A DNA stretch of 64,000 nucleotides from an uncultured Prevotellaceae bacterium. Lineage in GTDB: Bacteria > Bacteroidota > Bacteroidia > Bacteroidales > Muribaculaceae. Positions 25,994 through 34,547 of the stretch are shown here, one piece after another (the first letter of the stretch is position 1; every line of letters begins with the position of its first letter). Under the pieces are notes generated by a model. The model did no database searches. It saw nothing but the letters and a program-made list of their open reading frames with translations, and was not told where the DNA came from. The stretch is taken from positions 1-64,000 of the forward strand of contig CAJLMA010000009.1 of the NCBI GenBank assembly GCA_905207705.1, given 5' to 3'. The position numbers and the translations under genes were made by a program.

Positions 25994-27350
25994 ATGAAAG
26001 AGGAAGGTATTGACTTTGGGACATTGAAAGTGTCGGTGTTGTTCAAGAAATTGTTTTTCCCTACATTGTTTGGGATGTTGGGTATATCGGCCATGACTGC
26101 TATTGATGGCATTTTCATAGGCCACAGTGTAGGCAGTGACGGTTAATATAGTGGTGCCTGTGCAAATGTTGCTTACCGGCATAGGTTTGATGATAGGAGC
26201 AGGCTGTTCTGTCATAGCCTCGCTGTGCCTTGCACATGGCAGGCAAAGAATGGCGCAAATAAATGTGACGCAAGCCATGTTGGCCGTATCGGTCGTTGCA
26301 TTGTTCATTACGGCATGGATGCTGTTTGACCCAGAGACTACGGCAAGGCAGCTCGGCTCGTCCGAGCATCTGTTGCCAATGGTGGTGGATTACATGGTTT
26401 GGTATGTGCCATCATGGGTTTTCATGGTGTGGACTTCGGTCGCATTGTTTGTCATACGCCTTGACGGTGCACCCAACGTGGCTATGGCGTGCAGCCTTGT
26501 GGCGGCAATTCTTAATATAATACTCGATTGGTTGTTTATGTTCCCGTTTGGTTGGGGTGTAATGGGAGCAGCGTTCGCAACGTCGATAAGCACGGCTGCA
26601 GGTGGCGTTGTAGCCATCGTGTACCTGCTTTTCAAAGCACATCACCTGCGTTTGATCTCGTTGAGAATGTCGACAAGGGATGTAAGGCTGTGTTTGAAGA
26701 ATGTGTTCAACCAGTGTCGCATAGGTTCGTCGGCATTGCTGGGTGAAGCCACGATGGCCGTGCTGATGTTTATGGGGAATCAAGTATTCATGCGTTATCT
26801 TGGTGATGATGGGGTCGGAGCATTTGGAATTGCATGTTATTATACGCCATTTGTTTTCATGGTGGGTAATGCCATTGCGCAATCGGCTCAACCGATCATA
26901 AGTTACAACTTGGGGCTTGGCCTAAGATTGCGCATGAGGGAAGCTGAAAAGACCGCGCTTGTCACGGCCATTATTTGTGGCTTGATAGTCACGTCTTTGT
27001 TTGTCGGCGTGCCGGCATGGCTCGTAGGCTTATTTGTCGACTTGCAAAATGGAGCTGCAATAATTGCAGTAAATGGGTTTCCATACTTTGCGATAGGTTT
27101 TGTAGGGTTCATATTCAACATTACGGCAATTGGTTATTTCCAGAGTGTCGAGCGCATACGTCCTGCCACAACATTTGCATTGATGAGAGGTATCTTGATT
27201 TTGATTCCAAGTTTCGTGCTTATGCCACAATGGCTTGATGCAAAAGGTATTTGGTTGGCTATGCCTGTGGCCGAAATCGTGACGGCAGTTACCATAATGT
27301 GCTTTTATAAATGGAATCGAATCCATGATGTAACTGTTCGCATGATGTGA
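25994..27350 (+). pseudogene. MATE-family efflux transporter with a small deletion/frameshift after helix 1
   Basis: The N-terminus begins at ATG 25994 (MKEEGIDFGTLKVSVLFKK) and includes the first helix, ending at GHSVGSDG followed by a stop at 26143. The rest of the transporter is open in another frame from 26136 (VNIVVPVQMLLTGIGLMIGA) to the stop at 27350. MATE proteins normally read GVGSDGIAAVNIVVP here, so about 11 bases appear lost between two short GGT words, consistent with slippage. The remaining helices, including NQVFMRYLGDDGVGAFGIAC, are intact, so the event looks recent. A truncated product from GTG 26136 would lack helix 1 and is unlikely to work. Confidence 0.8.
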
Positions 27351-27386
27351 TGAACGTATGAATCGGCGGCATGAGCTGATACTGCT

Positions 27387-27902
27387 TTACTTGTCGATGC
27401 CGTTTCGAGAAAGCACGCCCGATGTGTAGTAATGTTTTATTTCTTTCATTTCGGTCACAAGGTCGGCCATGTCTATAAGTTCTTGTGGGGCATATCGGCC
27501 GGTAATTACTATTTCGGTTTCGGGACGTTTGTGCTCCAGTAGTTCCAGCACTTCTTCAACGGTCAGCAGTTTCAAGTGGATTGCTATGGTGAGTTCATCC
27601 AAGATAATGATGTCGTATTTGCCCGAAACCATAACCTGCTTGCATTTTTCCAAGCCTTCGTGAGCTTTTGCCACATCCTCGTTTGTTGCGTCCCTTAGCA
27701 ACATGCATCCGTTGCCAAATTGTTCTATGGTGATTTTGTCGGTCATGTCGGCCAGATGTGTTTCATTGTATTTCATGCTTTTGACAAATTGACCGACATA
27801 TACCGTCTTGCCGGCGCAAATTGCCCTCACGGCCAAGCCGAAAGCCGCCGTGGTTTTGCCTTTGCCATTTCCGGTATAGATGTGGATGAAACCTTTATCC
27901 AT
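27387..27902 (-). CDS. cobO: Corrinoid adenosyltransferase
   Basis: CobO/BtuR attaches the 5'-deoxyadenosyl group of ATP to cobalt of corrinoids, the last activation step for coenzyme B12 made or scavenged. The 171-residue protein has the distinctive reversed P-loop (YTGNGKGKTTAAFGLAVRA), the GQFVKSMKYNET segment, IIILDELTIAI, and VITGRYAPQELIDMADLVTEM near the end, all typical. It is the second gene of an operon with a Dph6-like ligase 15 bases upstream. Confidence 0.95.
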   Translation of the reverse strand: MDKGFIHIYTGNGKGKTTAAFGLAVRAICAGKTVYVGQFVKSMKYNETHLADMTDKITIEQFGNGCMLLRDATNEDVAKAHEGLEKCKQVMVSGKYDIIILDELTIAIHLKLLTVEEVLELLEHKRPETEIVITGRYAPQELIDMADLVTEMKEIKHYYTSGVLSRNGIDK

Positions 27903-27917
27903 GTGATTATATTAATT

Positions 27918-28619
27918 TTATTCTATGTTCGCAAACCAATAGGTGAATGTCTTGGTCGAGCCGTCATCGAGCCGTATGTCGTGGCTCTCGGCAAAAGGTT
28001 CGCCAAGAGAGAACATGACCGGGTGCTTGAAGATTGGCCCGTCGTGGCAGATGGTGTGGTACTCTCCATTTTCTCCGTTCGGATCACAGTTGGCTGGAAG
28101 TGCCTTTATAAATTCGAGGGTTAATTGCTTCCCAACGGCATCGCGTCCCAATCCGTCGGCCATTGTGGTCACTATTGTAGCTTTTAGCCCCGATTTAAGG
28201 TAGTCGTTTATTACCTCGTCCGAGCTTTTGTCCCATAAAGGTTCGACTACTTCAATGCCGAGCGGCAGGAGATGTCGTTCACGATAGGCGCGGACGTCGT
28301 GCAGGAAAATGTCTCCAAATATGAAATGAGTGACTCCCAAGGCCTTGAAATGCCTTGCAGCCTGTTCCATTGCTGTCGAATAATCATCGGCATTCCCTTT
28401 TGGCTTGAGATTGACGACATGTAGCGGAATTCCGATTGCTTGAGCTTGTCGCTCAAGCAGGTGTACGGGGATATCGTGCATCGTTGAACGATGTGATTTA
28501 CTATTGACAGTCGTCAATAATGCGACAATTTCATATTTCCCAGATTGCATTGCTCGGAGCAGGGCATGAGCCGAGTCTTTACCTCCGCTCCAGTTGAATA
28601 CAGCTTTTATTTTGTCCAT
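27918..28619 (-). CDS. Dph6/MJ0570-like adenine-nucleotide alpha-hydrolase (diphthine-ammonia-ligase family)
   Basis: From ATG 28619 (MDKIKAVFNWSGGKDSAHALL) the protein has 233 residues. SGGKDS is the PP-loop of ATP pyrophosphatases. FIFGDIFLHDVRAYRERHL and PLWDKSSDEVINDYL match the family whose eukaryotic and archaeal members amidate diphthine on EF2. Bacteria lack diphthamide, so the bacterial substrate must be different. The 15-base spacing to cobO and the frequent occurrence of the two together in Bacteroidales suggest a role in corrinoid side-chain amidation or salvage, as inference. Confidence 0.85.
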   Translation of the reverse strand: MDKIKAVFNWSGGKDSAHALLRAMQSGKYEIVALLTTVNSKSHRSTMHDIPVHLLERQAQAIGIPLHVVNLKPKGNADDYSTAMEQAARHFKALGVTHFIFGDIFLHDVRAYRERHLLPLGIEVVEPLWDKSSDEVINDYLKSGLKATIVTTMADGLGRDAVGKQLTLEFIKALPANCDPNGENGEYHTICHDGPIFKHPVMFSLGEPFAESHDIRLDDGSTKTFTYWFANIE

Positions 28620-28633
28620 TGTGGAATTTTTTA

Positions 28634-28641
28634 CAAAGATA
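28634..28641 (-). promoter_or_regulatory. Promoter -7 box of the Dph6-like/cobO operon
   Basis: The minus strand reads TATCTTTG, 14 bases before the ATG. No cobalamin riboswitch was seen upstream. A divergent TAAGTTTG at 28744-28751 may serve the aminopeptidase gene. Confidence 0.5.
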
Positions 28642-28799
28642 TTGTTAAGTTTTTTAATGACAAAGCGTGCATTAGGGGCATTGGTCCTAAGTGCCATAGG
28701 GAAATTTAGCAGTAATGACAGAGACGGTTTTGCGGAAAATTTGTAAGTTTGTGGGAAGCAAATTCATATTGGATAAGAACAATTAAAAATATACACGAA

Positions 28800-30584
28800 A
28801 TGAGTAAAAAGACAGTTGAAAATCTTAAAGCATTGCGTGAGGAGATGCGCCGGCTCAAAGTGGATGCCGTTATAATTCCCGGAACCGATCCTCATCAAAG
28901 TGAATATATAAGTGACCATTGGAAATTAAGGGATTGGGTCACCGGATTTACCGGTAGTAACGGGACGGCTGTCGTAACTCAAGAGAAAGCCGGATTGTGG
29001 ACCGACTCGCGTTATTTCCTCCAAGCCGGATTGCAACTTGAAGATTCTGGTGTCGACCTTCATAAGGAAGATATTCCCGGAGAGGCTACCATTAATGAAT
29101 GGTTGCAGGAAGAAATGCCCGATGGAGGCGTGCTCGCTGTCGATGGATACCTATTCTCTATATTGAAGGCCAATGAGTTGGAGGAAATGTGCGGCAGGAA
29201 TGGTTTCAGGTTTGCTTCTGATTTTGCCATCGCCGACCGTGTGTGGATTGAGAACAGACCGCAACGTCCTATGGGCAAGATATATGTGCATGAAGAGAAA
29301 TATGCAGGTGAAAGCGCGTCAAGCAAGATTGCAAGAGTACTTGCCGAAGTTGAAAAGCTTGGGGCAGAATCGATATTCATCCCAGCCCTTGACGAGATAG
29401 CATGGACACTGAATTTGCGTGGAGAAGATGTCAAGTTTACGCCTGTATTTGTTTCCTACCTATATTTGTCGGATGACAAGAAAGTGTTGTTCATAGACCA
29501 AGAAAAGGTGGATGCCGATGTTGTAAAATACTTGGATGACAATGGCGTCAAAGTTGCGGCTTATGATGCTGTGAAAGAATATCTCGGGAAGATAAGCACG
29601 CATGAGACAATTTTGCTCGACCCTACGCAGGTGAGCGACACGTTGGGACGTGCGCTTGAATGCATGAAGGTGTATTCAAAGTCGCCTGTAGCGATGTTGA
29701 AGGCTTGCAAGAATGAAACGCAGATAGAAGGTACTCGCAAAGCAATGGAGCGCGACGGCGCGGCACTTGTGCGCCTGTTCATGTGGCTTGAAAAGAATGC
29801 AGGGACAAAGAAATACACCGAACTTGACGTATGGGAAAAAGGAAAGGAATTCAGAGGCATGAGTGATTTATATCGCGGTGACAGCTTCGGCATGATTGCC
29901 GGCTACAAGGAACATGGAGCGATTGTGCACTACTCGGCCAGCAAAGAGAGCGCGTCGATGCTCGATGCCGACGGATTGCTGCTTATCGACAGCGGAGCGC
30001 AGTATCTTGACGGAACTACCGATATTACTCGGACCGTATCGCTCGGGAATCCTACAGCCGATGAAATTCACGATTATACTCTCGTATTGAAAGGCCATTT
30101 GGCAATCGCCCGTGCAAAGTTCCCGGCAGGGACTCGTGGCAGCCAGCTCGACGCATTGGCTCGCATATATCTTTGGGAAGAGGGCATGAGCTATTTGCAT
30201 GGTACAGGACATGGCGTGGGGCATTTCCTCGGCGTGCATGAAGGCCCACAAAACATAAGACTCAATGAAAATCCGACACCGCTTTTGCCGGGAATGATTA
30301 CGAGCGACGAGCCCGGAGTGTACAAGGCAGGCCGTTACGGGATACGCACTGAAAACCTTGTGTTGACAGTTGATGGAGGACATAGCGACGAGTTTGGCGA
30401 TTTCTACAAGTTTGAAGTGCTTACATTATTCCCTTATGACAGTTCTTTGATAGATAAAAGTATGTTGACTCCTCAAGAAATTGTTCAAGTTAACAATTAT
30501 CATGAAGAAGTATATGAGAGACTTTCACCGTACTTGAACGAAGAGGAAAAATGCTGGCTTGCAGAAAAAACGAAAGAATTGTAA
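28800..30584 (+). CDS. Xaa-Pro aminopeptidase (M24B family)
   Basis: Aminopeptidase P removes the N-terminal residue from peptides whose second residue is proline. From ATG 28800 (MSKKTVENLKALREEMRR) the protein has 594 residues, the long three-domain form found in eukaryotes and Bacteroidetes. Two creatinase N-like domains come first (AVIIPGTDPHQSEYIS, GFTGSNGTAVVT). The C-terminal pita-bread domain has the metal ligands in LLIDSGAQYLDGTTDITRT, GTGHGVGHFLGVHEGPQ, SDEPGVYKAGRYGIRTENL and FEVLTLFP. Cytoplasmic; no signal peptide. The gamma-carbonic-anhydrase gene follows after 25 bases. Confidence 0.96.
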   Translation: MSKKTVENLKALREEMRRLKVDAVIIPGTDPHQSEYISDHWKLRDWVTGFTGSNGTAVVTQEKAGLWTDSRYFLQAGLQLEDSGVDLHKEDIPGEATINEWLQEEMPDGGVLAVDGYLFSILKANELEEMCGRNGFRFASDFAIADRVWIENRPQRPMGKIYVHEEKYAGESASSKIARVLAEVEKLGAESIFIPALDEIAWTLNLRGEDVKFTPVFVSYLYLSDDKKVLFIDQEKVDADVVKYLDDNGVKVAAYDAVKEYLGKISTHETILLDPTQVSDTLGRALECMKVYSKSPVAMLKACKNETQIEGTRKAMERDGAALVRLFMWLEKNAGTKKYTELDVWEKGKEFRGMSDLYRGDSFGMIAGYKEHGAIVHYSASKESASMLDADGLLLIDSGAQYLDGTTDITRTVSLGNPTADEIHDYTLVLKGHLAIARAKFPAGTRGSQLDALARIYLWEEGMSYLHGTGHGVGHFLGVHEGPQNIRLNENPTPLLPGMITSDEPGVYKAGRYGIRTENLVLTVDGGHSDEFGDFYKFEVLTLFPYDSSLIDKSMLTPQEIVQVNNYHEEVYERLSPYLNEEEKCWLAEKTKEL

Positions 30585-30609
30585 ACAATTAAAACCAGAA
30601 AAATAAGAT

Positions 30610-31149
30610 ATGGCATTGATAAAAAGCGTCAGAGGATATACTCCGAAGATAGGCAAAGATTGTTTCCTTGCTGATAATGCTACCATAGTGGGCGACGTGA
30701 CTATGGGCGACGGGTGCAGCATTTGGTTTAACGCAGTGCTGCGTGGTGATGTGAATACGATAAAGATAGGAGACCGCGTGAACATTCAAGACGGGTCGGT
30801 GTTGCATACATTATATGAGAAGTCGACAATCGAGATAGGCAATGACGTGTCGATAGGGCATAATGTCACCATTCACGGGGCAAAAGTGCATGATTTTGCT
30901 TTGATAGGGATGGGCAGCATACTGCTTGACCATGCCGAAGTGGGAGAAGGTGCCATTGTTGCAGCCGGCAGCGTGGTGACAGGAAAAACCAAAATCGGCC
31001 CTAATGAACTGTGGGGCGGTGTGCCTGCCAAATTCATCAAGATGGTTGATCCGGCACAAAGCAAGGAAATTAACGTAAAGATTGCTCGTAATTACTTAAT
31101 GTATAGCAAGTGGTATGAGCAAGATGATGAAACTGCCACTGTAGAATAG
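30610..31149 (+). CDS. Gamma carbonic anhydrase family protein
   Basis: A 179-residue left-handed beta-helix protein. The hexapeptide repeats run from IGKDCFLADNATIVGDVTMG to VPAKFIK. The three His ligands are in DGSVLHTLYEK, SIGHNVTIHGAKV. These proteins form trimers with a metal at each interface; some hydrate CO2, others have different acyl or unknown activities. It is probably cotranscribed with the aminopeptidase gene and is closed by a terminator. Confidence 0.93.
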   Translation: MALIKSVRGYTPKIGKDCFLADNATIVGDVTMGDGCSIWFNAVLRGDVNTIKIGDRVNIQDGSVLHTLYEKSTIEIGNDVSIGHNVTIHGAKVHDFALIGMGSILLDHAEVGEGAIVAAGSVVTGKTKIGPNELWGGVPAKFIKMVDPAQSKEINVKIARNYLMYSKWYEQDDETATVE

Positions 31150-31174
31150 GTATTGTGGTACGGAATTGAAGGTA

Positions 31175-31211
31175 ATGGCTGCTTGGCATTTGTCGGGCAG
31201 CCATCTTTTAT
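31175..31211 (+). terminator. Terminator after the gamma carbonic anhydrase gene
   Basis: ATGGCTGC (31175-31182) pairs with GCAGCCAT (31197-31204) and is followed by CTTTTATG. Confidence 0.75.
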
Positions 31212-31214
31212 GTT

Positions 31215-32150
31215 TCAACGGTGTGGATGGGGAAAATTCCCCAGTCTTGGCATCGGAGCTCCCGGTCGCGGCATCATAGGTCCCGGGATGCCGTTCCATG
31301 ACGGCGAGTAGTCGGGTGCTACTATTGATTGAATTATTTCATATATTAGCCCTCCAACGTCGATTCCTATCTTAGTGCCGTTAATGTCGATTGTCGGTAT
31401 TAATATAGGGCGAGTAATCCATTTTTTGCTGAAAGGGTCATAGTATCGGTTGGCTCCGACTTCGAGATTGAATTTGTCGCTTACTACTATCGACATGCTT
31501 CCACCGTAGCTTGTGCTTGGCATAAACGGCATCGCCGACATTGAGTGGTATATGTTTCCTGTTGAATAATTCCCGAAAACGTTGAATGAAAGGCGGTCGG
31601 TGAGACGATAGGAGAGCTGTCCCGAGAAATTGAAGTCATTGTATAAATTGTTGTCGAGATGAAATTTTGAACCTGTTATCGAGCCTGTGAAATTGAATCG
31701 GCCGAAGTCTTGCGTTACAGAAAATGAGCTTGAGGCTATGTTGCCCATTCCGGGGAATATGTTGTAAGAACTTGAACCGAAAATAGCGCCGTTATCCCAC
31801 ATGTGTATGATGCCGGCAGCATTGCTGGATGAAAGGTTGAAATTATTGGAGAAATTAAAGTCCTTGCCGGTGGGTTGCGGAGTGCCACTGAATCGATAAC
31901 GGCTTGTTACGGCACTTCTCAAGCCGATAGAGTCATTTGCCGCAACATTATTTGTCTGCGGCAGCTTGATTTCTGGCATGGCGAGGGTGTAAGGTTGCCG
32001 GGAATAGGTTCCGTTGTGTAATTGCAATGCCGGCGGCGATTGCAGAATTTTGTCGGATGCAAATCTTACGGCATCTTGTGCTGCGGCTTGAAGCGACATT
32101 ATCAATGGAACGCAGCATGATATTAATATTTTGCCTCGGATTTTCATCAT
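31215..32150 (-). CDS. Putative outer-membrane protein of unknown function
   Basis: A 311-residue protein with a signal peptide (ISCCVPLIMSLQAAAQ). From about residue 80 it alternates polar and aromatic residues in strand-like runs (FNFTGSITGSKFHL, FSGQLSYRLTDRLSFNVFG, SGGSM-like turns), which suggests a beta-barrel or large beta-sheet domain in the outer membrane. The last 40 residues are rich in Pro, Met and Gly (IPGPMMPRPGAPMPRLG). I do not recognise the family. It is convergent with the carbonic anhydrase gene and stands alone. Confidence 0.7.
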   Translation of the reverse strand: MMKIRGKILISCCVPLIMSLQAAAQDAVRFASDKILQSPPALQLHNGTYSRQPYTLAMPEIKLPQTNNVAANDSIGLRSAVTSRYRFSGTPQPTGKDFNFSNNFNLSSSNAAGIIHMWDNGAIFGSSSYNIFPGMGNIASSSFSVTQDFGRFNFTGSITGSKFHLDNNLYNDFNFSGQLSYRLTDRLSFNVFGNYSTGNIYHSMSAMPFMPSTSYGGSMSIVVSDKFNLEVGANRYYDPFSKKWITRPILIPTIDINGTKIGIDVGGLIYEIIQSIVAPDYSPSWNGIPGPMMPRPGAPMPRLGNFPHPHR

Positions 32151-32282
32151 TCAATTATTTATCCAAATGTAAACATATTCGATATGCCAGACAACTGTAA
32201 TGAGTCATGTTTAACAACAATTATGAAAGTGGAGTATTTGGCAACCTGGTGATTTTATTGTTGTATATAGTTTGGTTTACTG
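32151..32282. other. Intergenic region upstream of the rpsU promoter
   Basis: Divergent spacer; no coding frame or repeat was seen. Confidence 0.4.
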
Positions 32283-32546
32283 TTGCGTGTATGGATGAAA
32301 ATATGTAATTTTGCAGTCGGTTTTATGCGCATCATGATTCAGATGCGAGAATATTCAATGAAATCACGCTAACAGAGAGGAGGTTGTAGAATATTTCCCA
32401 GTAAATAATAATTTACGTCATATAAAATATCTCATCAACGCAAGGCTTTTTGCCACAAGCCTTGTTGAGTGTGTGGCATGATATGCCGCAATACTTAGTG
32501 GCAGTGATTTCATATAACAATAATTGAAAATTAAAATTTTAAAACA
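32283..32546 (+). promoter_or_regulatory. rpsU promoter and structured leader
   Basis: TTG at 32283-32285 and TAATTTTG at 32306-32313 are 20 bases apart. The leader is about 225 bases, very long for a 63-residue protein. It contains CAAGGCTT (32440-32447) pairing with AAGCCTTG (32456-32463) over an 8-base loop, extended by a few outer pairs, and a smaller GGCAT/ATGCC hairpin just after. No open frame fills it. This may be an autoregulatory ribosomal-protein leader. Confidence 0.55.
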
Positions 32547-32738
32547 ATGATTATAGTACAAGTAAAAGAAGGCGAGAATATTGAAAGAGCGTTGAAGAAA
32601 TTCAAAAGAAAATTTGAAAAAACAGGTATCGTGAAAGAATTGCGTTCACGTCAAGCTTTTGAAAAGCCTTCGGTGACAAAGCGTAAAAGACTCATGAAGG
32701 CTATCTACGTTCAACAAATGCATCGTGATGAAGATTGA
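32547..32738 (+). CDS. rpsU: 30S ribosomal protein S21
   Basis: The 63-residue basic protein starts MIIVQVKEGENIERALKKF and has the S21 core KRKFEKTGIVKELRSRQ followed by PSVTKRKRLMKA. S21 sits near the anti-Shine-Dalgarno end of 16S rRNA on the 30S subunit. In Bacteroidetes, S21 is part of the protein set that shields the anti-SD sequence, which makes its regulation of interest. It is monocistronic and closed by a strong terminator. Confidence 0.97.
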   Translation: MIIVQVKEGENIERALKKFKRKFEKTGIVKELRSRQAFEKPSVTKRKRLMKAIYVQQMHRDED

Positions 32739-32760
32739 TTAATTCAATTATTAGATAAAA

Positions 32761-32806
32761 AACGACGCGAGGACAATGAGAAAATCGTCCTCGCGTCGTT
32801 TTTTTG
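32761..32806 (+). terminator. Strong terminator after rpsU
   Basis: AACGACGCGAGGAC (32761-32774) pairs with GTCCTCGCGTCGTT (32787-32800), a perfect 14-bp stem, followed by seven Ts. Confidence 0.95.
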
Positions 32807-32821
32807 TTAAAATTCATTGTG

Positions 32822-33037
32822 TTATTTACGGTGAGGCTTGTCGTTGTGCCTTTCAGGTGGTGGAGGCGGAGCTTGCATATTGTGAGGCGGCCTGCGAACA
32901 GGCTTTTTATGAGGCGGTGGTGGAGGCGGAGCCTCATGGTAGTAACTGTTCCTGTGGGTGTCGCGCATTAAAAAACATGAATTGCACGAAAGAAGCAATG
33001 TCAGCGTAGCGAGTAAGTATATAAAATGACGTTTCAT
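32822..33037 (-). CDS. Small proline-rich lipoprotein
   Basis: A 71-residue protein with a short signal sequence (FIYLLATLTLLLSCNSC) containing lipobox-like LLLSC; a second Cys follows three residues later. The mature part is almost all Pro, His, Lys and Arg, with EAPPPPPPHKKP and APPPPPERH repeats encoded by a near-identical GGTGGTGGAGGCGGAGC (plus-strand) DNA repeat. It is probably membrane-anchored in the periplasm or at the surface. I do not recognise a family. It converges on the rpsU terminator. Confidence 0.6.
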   Translation of the reverse strand: MKRHFIYLLATLTLLLSCNSCFLMRDTHRNSYYHEAPPPPPPHKKPVRRPPHNMQAPPPPPERHNDKPHRK

Positions 33038-33193
33038 ATTTTTCTAAATTTAAAGGGTTAATAAAGATTCCGCCAGCATGTGACTGACATGTTGTTTGTC
33101 TCCGCTCATTGGGAGATGTTTTCTTCTTTGATGCGTTAATTTCATGAAAGTTTAATCAATGGTGGATGAGAACTTGTCAATATATTGCAAGAT

Positions 33194-34348
33194 TCAGAGT
33201 TTCGCCTGCTTTTCGTATTTTTTGAAAAATATTGTCAGCAACATGAAGCCTATTAATGCAAAAGGGACTGCTATCAGAGCCGTGTATTGGTAACCCAGTC
33301 CGTGACGGAGAGGAATCGCGCCAATAGCCGCGCCCATTGCGTTGCCAAGGTTGAAGGCCGTCTGGATACATGCAGCACCAAGTAATTCTCCACCCTTTGA
33401 AAAGTGGATTATTGAAACTTGCAGCGGACTTGACACTGCAAACAGTCCTGCGGTGCAGATGCACATCAACGACACTGTCACCCATTGCAGCTTGAATACG
33501 AATCCGAGTGCCAGCAAGGCTATGCAAATGAATAATTGGGTGACAGCTGCCACACGCCCTGGAGAGAACCTGTCGGACAAACGTCCGCTTATAAGGTTGC
33601 CTGCAACCATGCCAAATCCGGCAAGAACCATCAGGAACGGAATAATTTCGGCAGAAAAATTGCTTTGTTCGGTGAGAAACGGGTTTACATAAGAATACCA
33701 GCAAAAAACAGCTCCATTGCCAAGCATGGTGGCGAAAATGATTAGCCAAGGTGCCGTGGTCTTCATGAATCGGAACTGGCTCTTGTAGTTGGATGCCGGA
33801 AGTCCTTCAACCTCGGGAACCCATTTCCAAATGTAGTAAAGTACGGCTATACTTATTAAAGAAACGAGCAAGAATGTTACGCGCCACGACAACAATGTGC
33901 TGAGCGACGTCCCGAGAGGAACGCCAAACAGGTTGGCTATGGTCATTCCTGCAATCATTATTGATACGGCTTCCGACCCTCGCCCCTTGTCGGCAAGTTT
34001 CTCGGCTACTATGGATGCTACTCCGAAGTAGGCTCCATGTGGGAGTCCTGAAATAAAGCGTCCTATCATCAGCATTGCAAAGTTGGGAGAAAGTGCGGCA
34101 AACAGGTTGCCGGCCATCATTATTATGACGAGTGTGAGCAATATTCTTTTCAAGGAATATTTCCTGACAAATGTTAGAGCAGGAGCACCAAAGCACACGC
34201 CTAATGCATAAGCTGAAATGAGGTGTCCCGCAGTAGGAATGTCAACGCCCATGTCGCTTGCCACATAAGGAAGTATGGCCATCATTACATACTCGGCTAT
34301 TCCCAGCCCAAGCGTGCCAAAACCTAAAGCAATCAAACTTTTTTTCAT
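33194..34348 (-). CDS. MFS transporter, AraJ/sugar-efflux-like
   Basis: A 384-residue protein with twelve predicted helices. GLGIAEYVMMAILPYVASDMGV at the start and the RPISGLPHG-like GRFISGLPHGAYFGV segment are characteristic of the AraJ/YdhP arabinose-efflux-like group; the loop between helices 2 and 3 is short (FVRKYSLKRIL). Members export sugars, drugs or purines. It is transcribed alone from a TAATTTTG-type promoter. Confidence 0.9.
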   Translation of the reverse strand: MKKSLIALGFGTLGLGIAEYVMMAILPYVASDMGVDIPTAGHLISAYALGVCFGAPALTFVRKYSLKRILLTLVIIMMAGNLFAALSPNFAMLMIGRFISGLPHGAYFGVASIVAEKLADKGRGSEAVSIMIAGMTIANLFGVPLGTSLSTLLSWRVTFLLVSLISIAVLYYIWKWVPEVEGLPASNYKSQFRFMKTTAPWLIIFATMLGNGAVFCWYSYVNPFLTEQSNFSAEIIPFLMVLAGFGMVAGNLISGRLSDRFSPGRVAAVTQLFICIALLALGFVFKLQWVTVSLMCICTAGLFAVSSPLQVSIIHFSKGGELLGAACIQTAFNLGNAMGAAIGAIPLRHGLGYQYTALIAVPFALIGFMLLTIFFKKYEKQAKL

Positions 34349-34402
34349 TTGTTCAATAATCTATGTTTGGTTATGTTTCGAATATTTTACCTAAAACGAG
34401 CG

Positions 34403-34410
34403 CAAAATTA
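34403..34410 (-). promoter_or_regulatory. Promoter -7 box of the MFS gene
   Basis: The minus strand reads TAATTTTG, 55 bases upstream of the MFS ATG. Confidence 0.5.
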
Positions 34411-34456
34411 GAAAAATTTCGAAATAAGTGGAGATGTTGCAGGGCGTATTTTTGCA

Positions 34457-34511
34457 GTAGAAAAGAAAGAGCCTTCCCGAGTGCCGTTTTGGCTCTGTGG
34501 GGCAGGCTCTG
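34457..34511 (-). terminator. Terminator of the T9SS operon
   Basis: On the minus strand AGAGCCTGCCC pairs with GGGAAGGCTCT across a long loop (one or two mismatches) and is followed by TTTCTTTT. It lies about 37 bases past the gldN stop. Confidence 0.7.
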
Positions 34512-34547
34512 TTATATTATTGTGATGATTTTCATGCAGGCTGAGGC

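Noticed and set aside
28620..28799. Cobalamin riboswitch upstream of the Dph6-like/cobO operon
   Set aside because: The leader from the -7 box to the ATG is only about 10 bases, too short, and no B12-box-like sequence was seen.
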